Shown here: positions 5,329 through 5,916 of the stretch, piece after piece
How the letters are laid out: every line of letters begins with the position of its first letter
Position numbering within the stretch: the stretch's first letter is position 1
DNA from: Desulfosudis sp034189195
Lineage (GTDB): Bacteria; Desulfobacterota; Desulfobacteria; Desulfobacterales; Desulfosudaceae
Reading direction: 5' to 3'
Assembly: GCA_034189195.1 (NCBI GenBank)
Contig: JAXHVI010000118.1
Span: 1 to 5,916, forward strand
DNA: 5,916 nt
Program-made: the position numbers and the translations under genes
The notes under the pieces: model-generated
Database searches by the model: none
The model's input: the letters and a program-made list of their open reading frames with translations, nothing else
Told to the model about the DNA's origin: nothing

Positions 5329-5916
5329 ATAAAAGTTTTTTGGCCCGCGTTTTCACGATCCGGTTCACCCCATACCACACCTCCGCAAAACCCCCGAGGG
5401 CCGCCGCCGCATACAACAGGCCGGCCCCGGCAAGCATCCACACGCAGAGGCCCACAGCCAGTTGGACCATACCATATCCGGCGGCGACCTTCCAGTGGGC
5501 CACACCCAGTTCGTTGGCCAGCACCTGGTACAGATGCCTGCGATGGGCATGGGTGATTGGCTCGCCGGCCTTCACCCGTTCCACCAGGGTAAACAGCTCG
5601 TCGGCATAAAACGGGAACAGAAAAGCGGCACAGGCCACAAACTCAGCCGGCGATGCTGCAAAAGCCACCACCAGGACCGCAAACACAAACCCCAGCAGAA
5701 CGCTGCCCACATCCCCCATGAAAACCCGGGCGCCGGGAATGTTAAAGGGCAGAAACCCGGCACAGGCAAAGACCATTCCCAGGCTGACATACCATAACGC
5801 ATCCGGTTTTCCGGCCATGTGGCCAAAAGCCGCCAGCAGGCCGAACCCCACGATACCGGTGATGGCGGCAATGCCGTTGATCCCGTCCATGAAGTTGTAA
5901 TAGTTGGCCGTACCCA
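5327..5916 (-). CDS. Polyprenyl-phosphate N-acetylhexosamine-1-phosphate transferase, WbpL/WecA type (5' end missing)
   Basis: This integral inner-membrane enzyme of the MraY/WecA/WbpL family would transfer a UDP-HexNAc-derived sugar phosphate to undecaprenyl phosphate, starting a lipid-linked glycan. The last 195 codons are present; family members are usually about 330-350 residues, so roughly 140 N-terminal residues lie beyond the right edge. The first visible residues read GTANYYNFMDGINGIA, which carries the conserved N-x-x-D-G-x-x-G signature. A second signature, VFMGDVGS, carries the Asp linked to Mg2+ and catalysis. The cytoplasmic loop AHRRHLYQ resembles the His-rich loop of WbpL/WbcO proteins more than that of WecA. 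About five hydrophobic segments alternate with these loops. An ATG at 5890 is internal to the DG motif and is not the start. The TAA stop overlaps the ribosome binding site of the next gene. The family is clear; the sugar specificity (for example FucNAc, QuiNAc or GlcNAc) cannot be read here. Confidence 0.9.
   Translation of the reverse strand, partial: GTANYYNFMDGINGIAAITGIVGFGLLAAFGHMAGKPDALWYVSLGMVFACAGFLPFNIPGARVFMGDVGSVLLGFVFAVLVVAFAASPAEFVACAAFLFPFYADELFTLVERVKAGEPITHAHRRHLYQVLANELGVAHWKVAAGYGMVQLAVGLCVWMLAGAGLLYAAAALGGFAEVWYGVNRIVKTRAKKLL

Noticed and set aside
1..5916. CRISPR arrays, tRNA or rRNA genes, and complete insertion sequences
   Set aside because: No regularly spaced repeats, no tRNA-like cloverleaf signatures, and no transposase or integrase motifs were seen on either strand.

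Overview
The window is a stretch of a surface-polysaccharide (O-antigen or exopolysaccharide) biosynthesis locus. Every real gene lies on the minus strand, so transcription runs from the right edge towards position 1. The coding parts are GC-rich, the intergenic parts are AT-rich, and several genes have strong Shine-Dalgarno sequences. The protein mix is a WbpL/WecA-type transferase, two FlaA1/CapD-type dehydratases, a UDP-sulfoquinovose synthase-like enzyme and a periplasmic ComEA-like protein. This suggests a Gram-negative bacterium. My guess is a sulfate-reducing Desulfobacterota member, but nothing here proves the phylum.

Layout in transcription order. (1) 5916-5327: C-terminal part of a polyprenyl-phosphate sugar-1-phosphate transferase that starts outside the window. 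(2) 5317-4250: a short soluble FlaA1/CapD-type nucleotide-sugar dehydratase, translationally coupled to the transferase. (3) 4188-3001: a full-length SQD1-like enzyme, the most distinctive gene here. Genes 1-3 look like one operon. (4) A 208-nt AT-rich gap holds a sigma70-like promoter driving a small secreted helix-hairpin-helix (ComEA-like) protein at 2792-2448. (5) A GC-rich hairpin overlapping a second possible promoter precedes a WbpM-type membrane dehydratase at 2321-387. (6) At 305-153 lies a 50-codon remnant of an RmlB-type dTDP-glucose 4,6-dehydratase. (7) Positions 1-152 are AT-rich and non-coding.

Working together, the transferase would load the first sugar phosphate onto undecaprenyl phosphate at the inner membrane. 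The two dehydratases would supply 6-deoxy or 4-keto-6-deoxy UDP-sugars. The SQD1-like enzyme would make UDP-sulfoquinovose or a related activated sugar. Sulfosugar incorporation into a surface glycan is inference. The sequence supports the enzyme families, not the final sugar. No RNA gene, CRISPR array or complete mobile element was seen.
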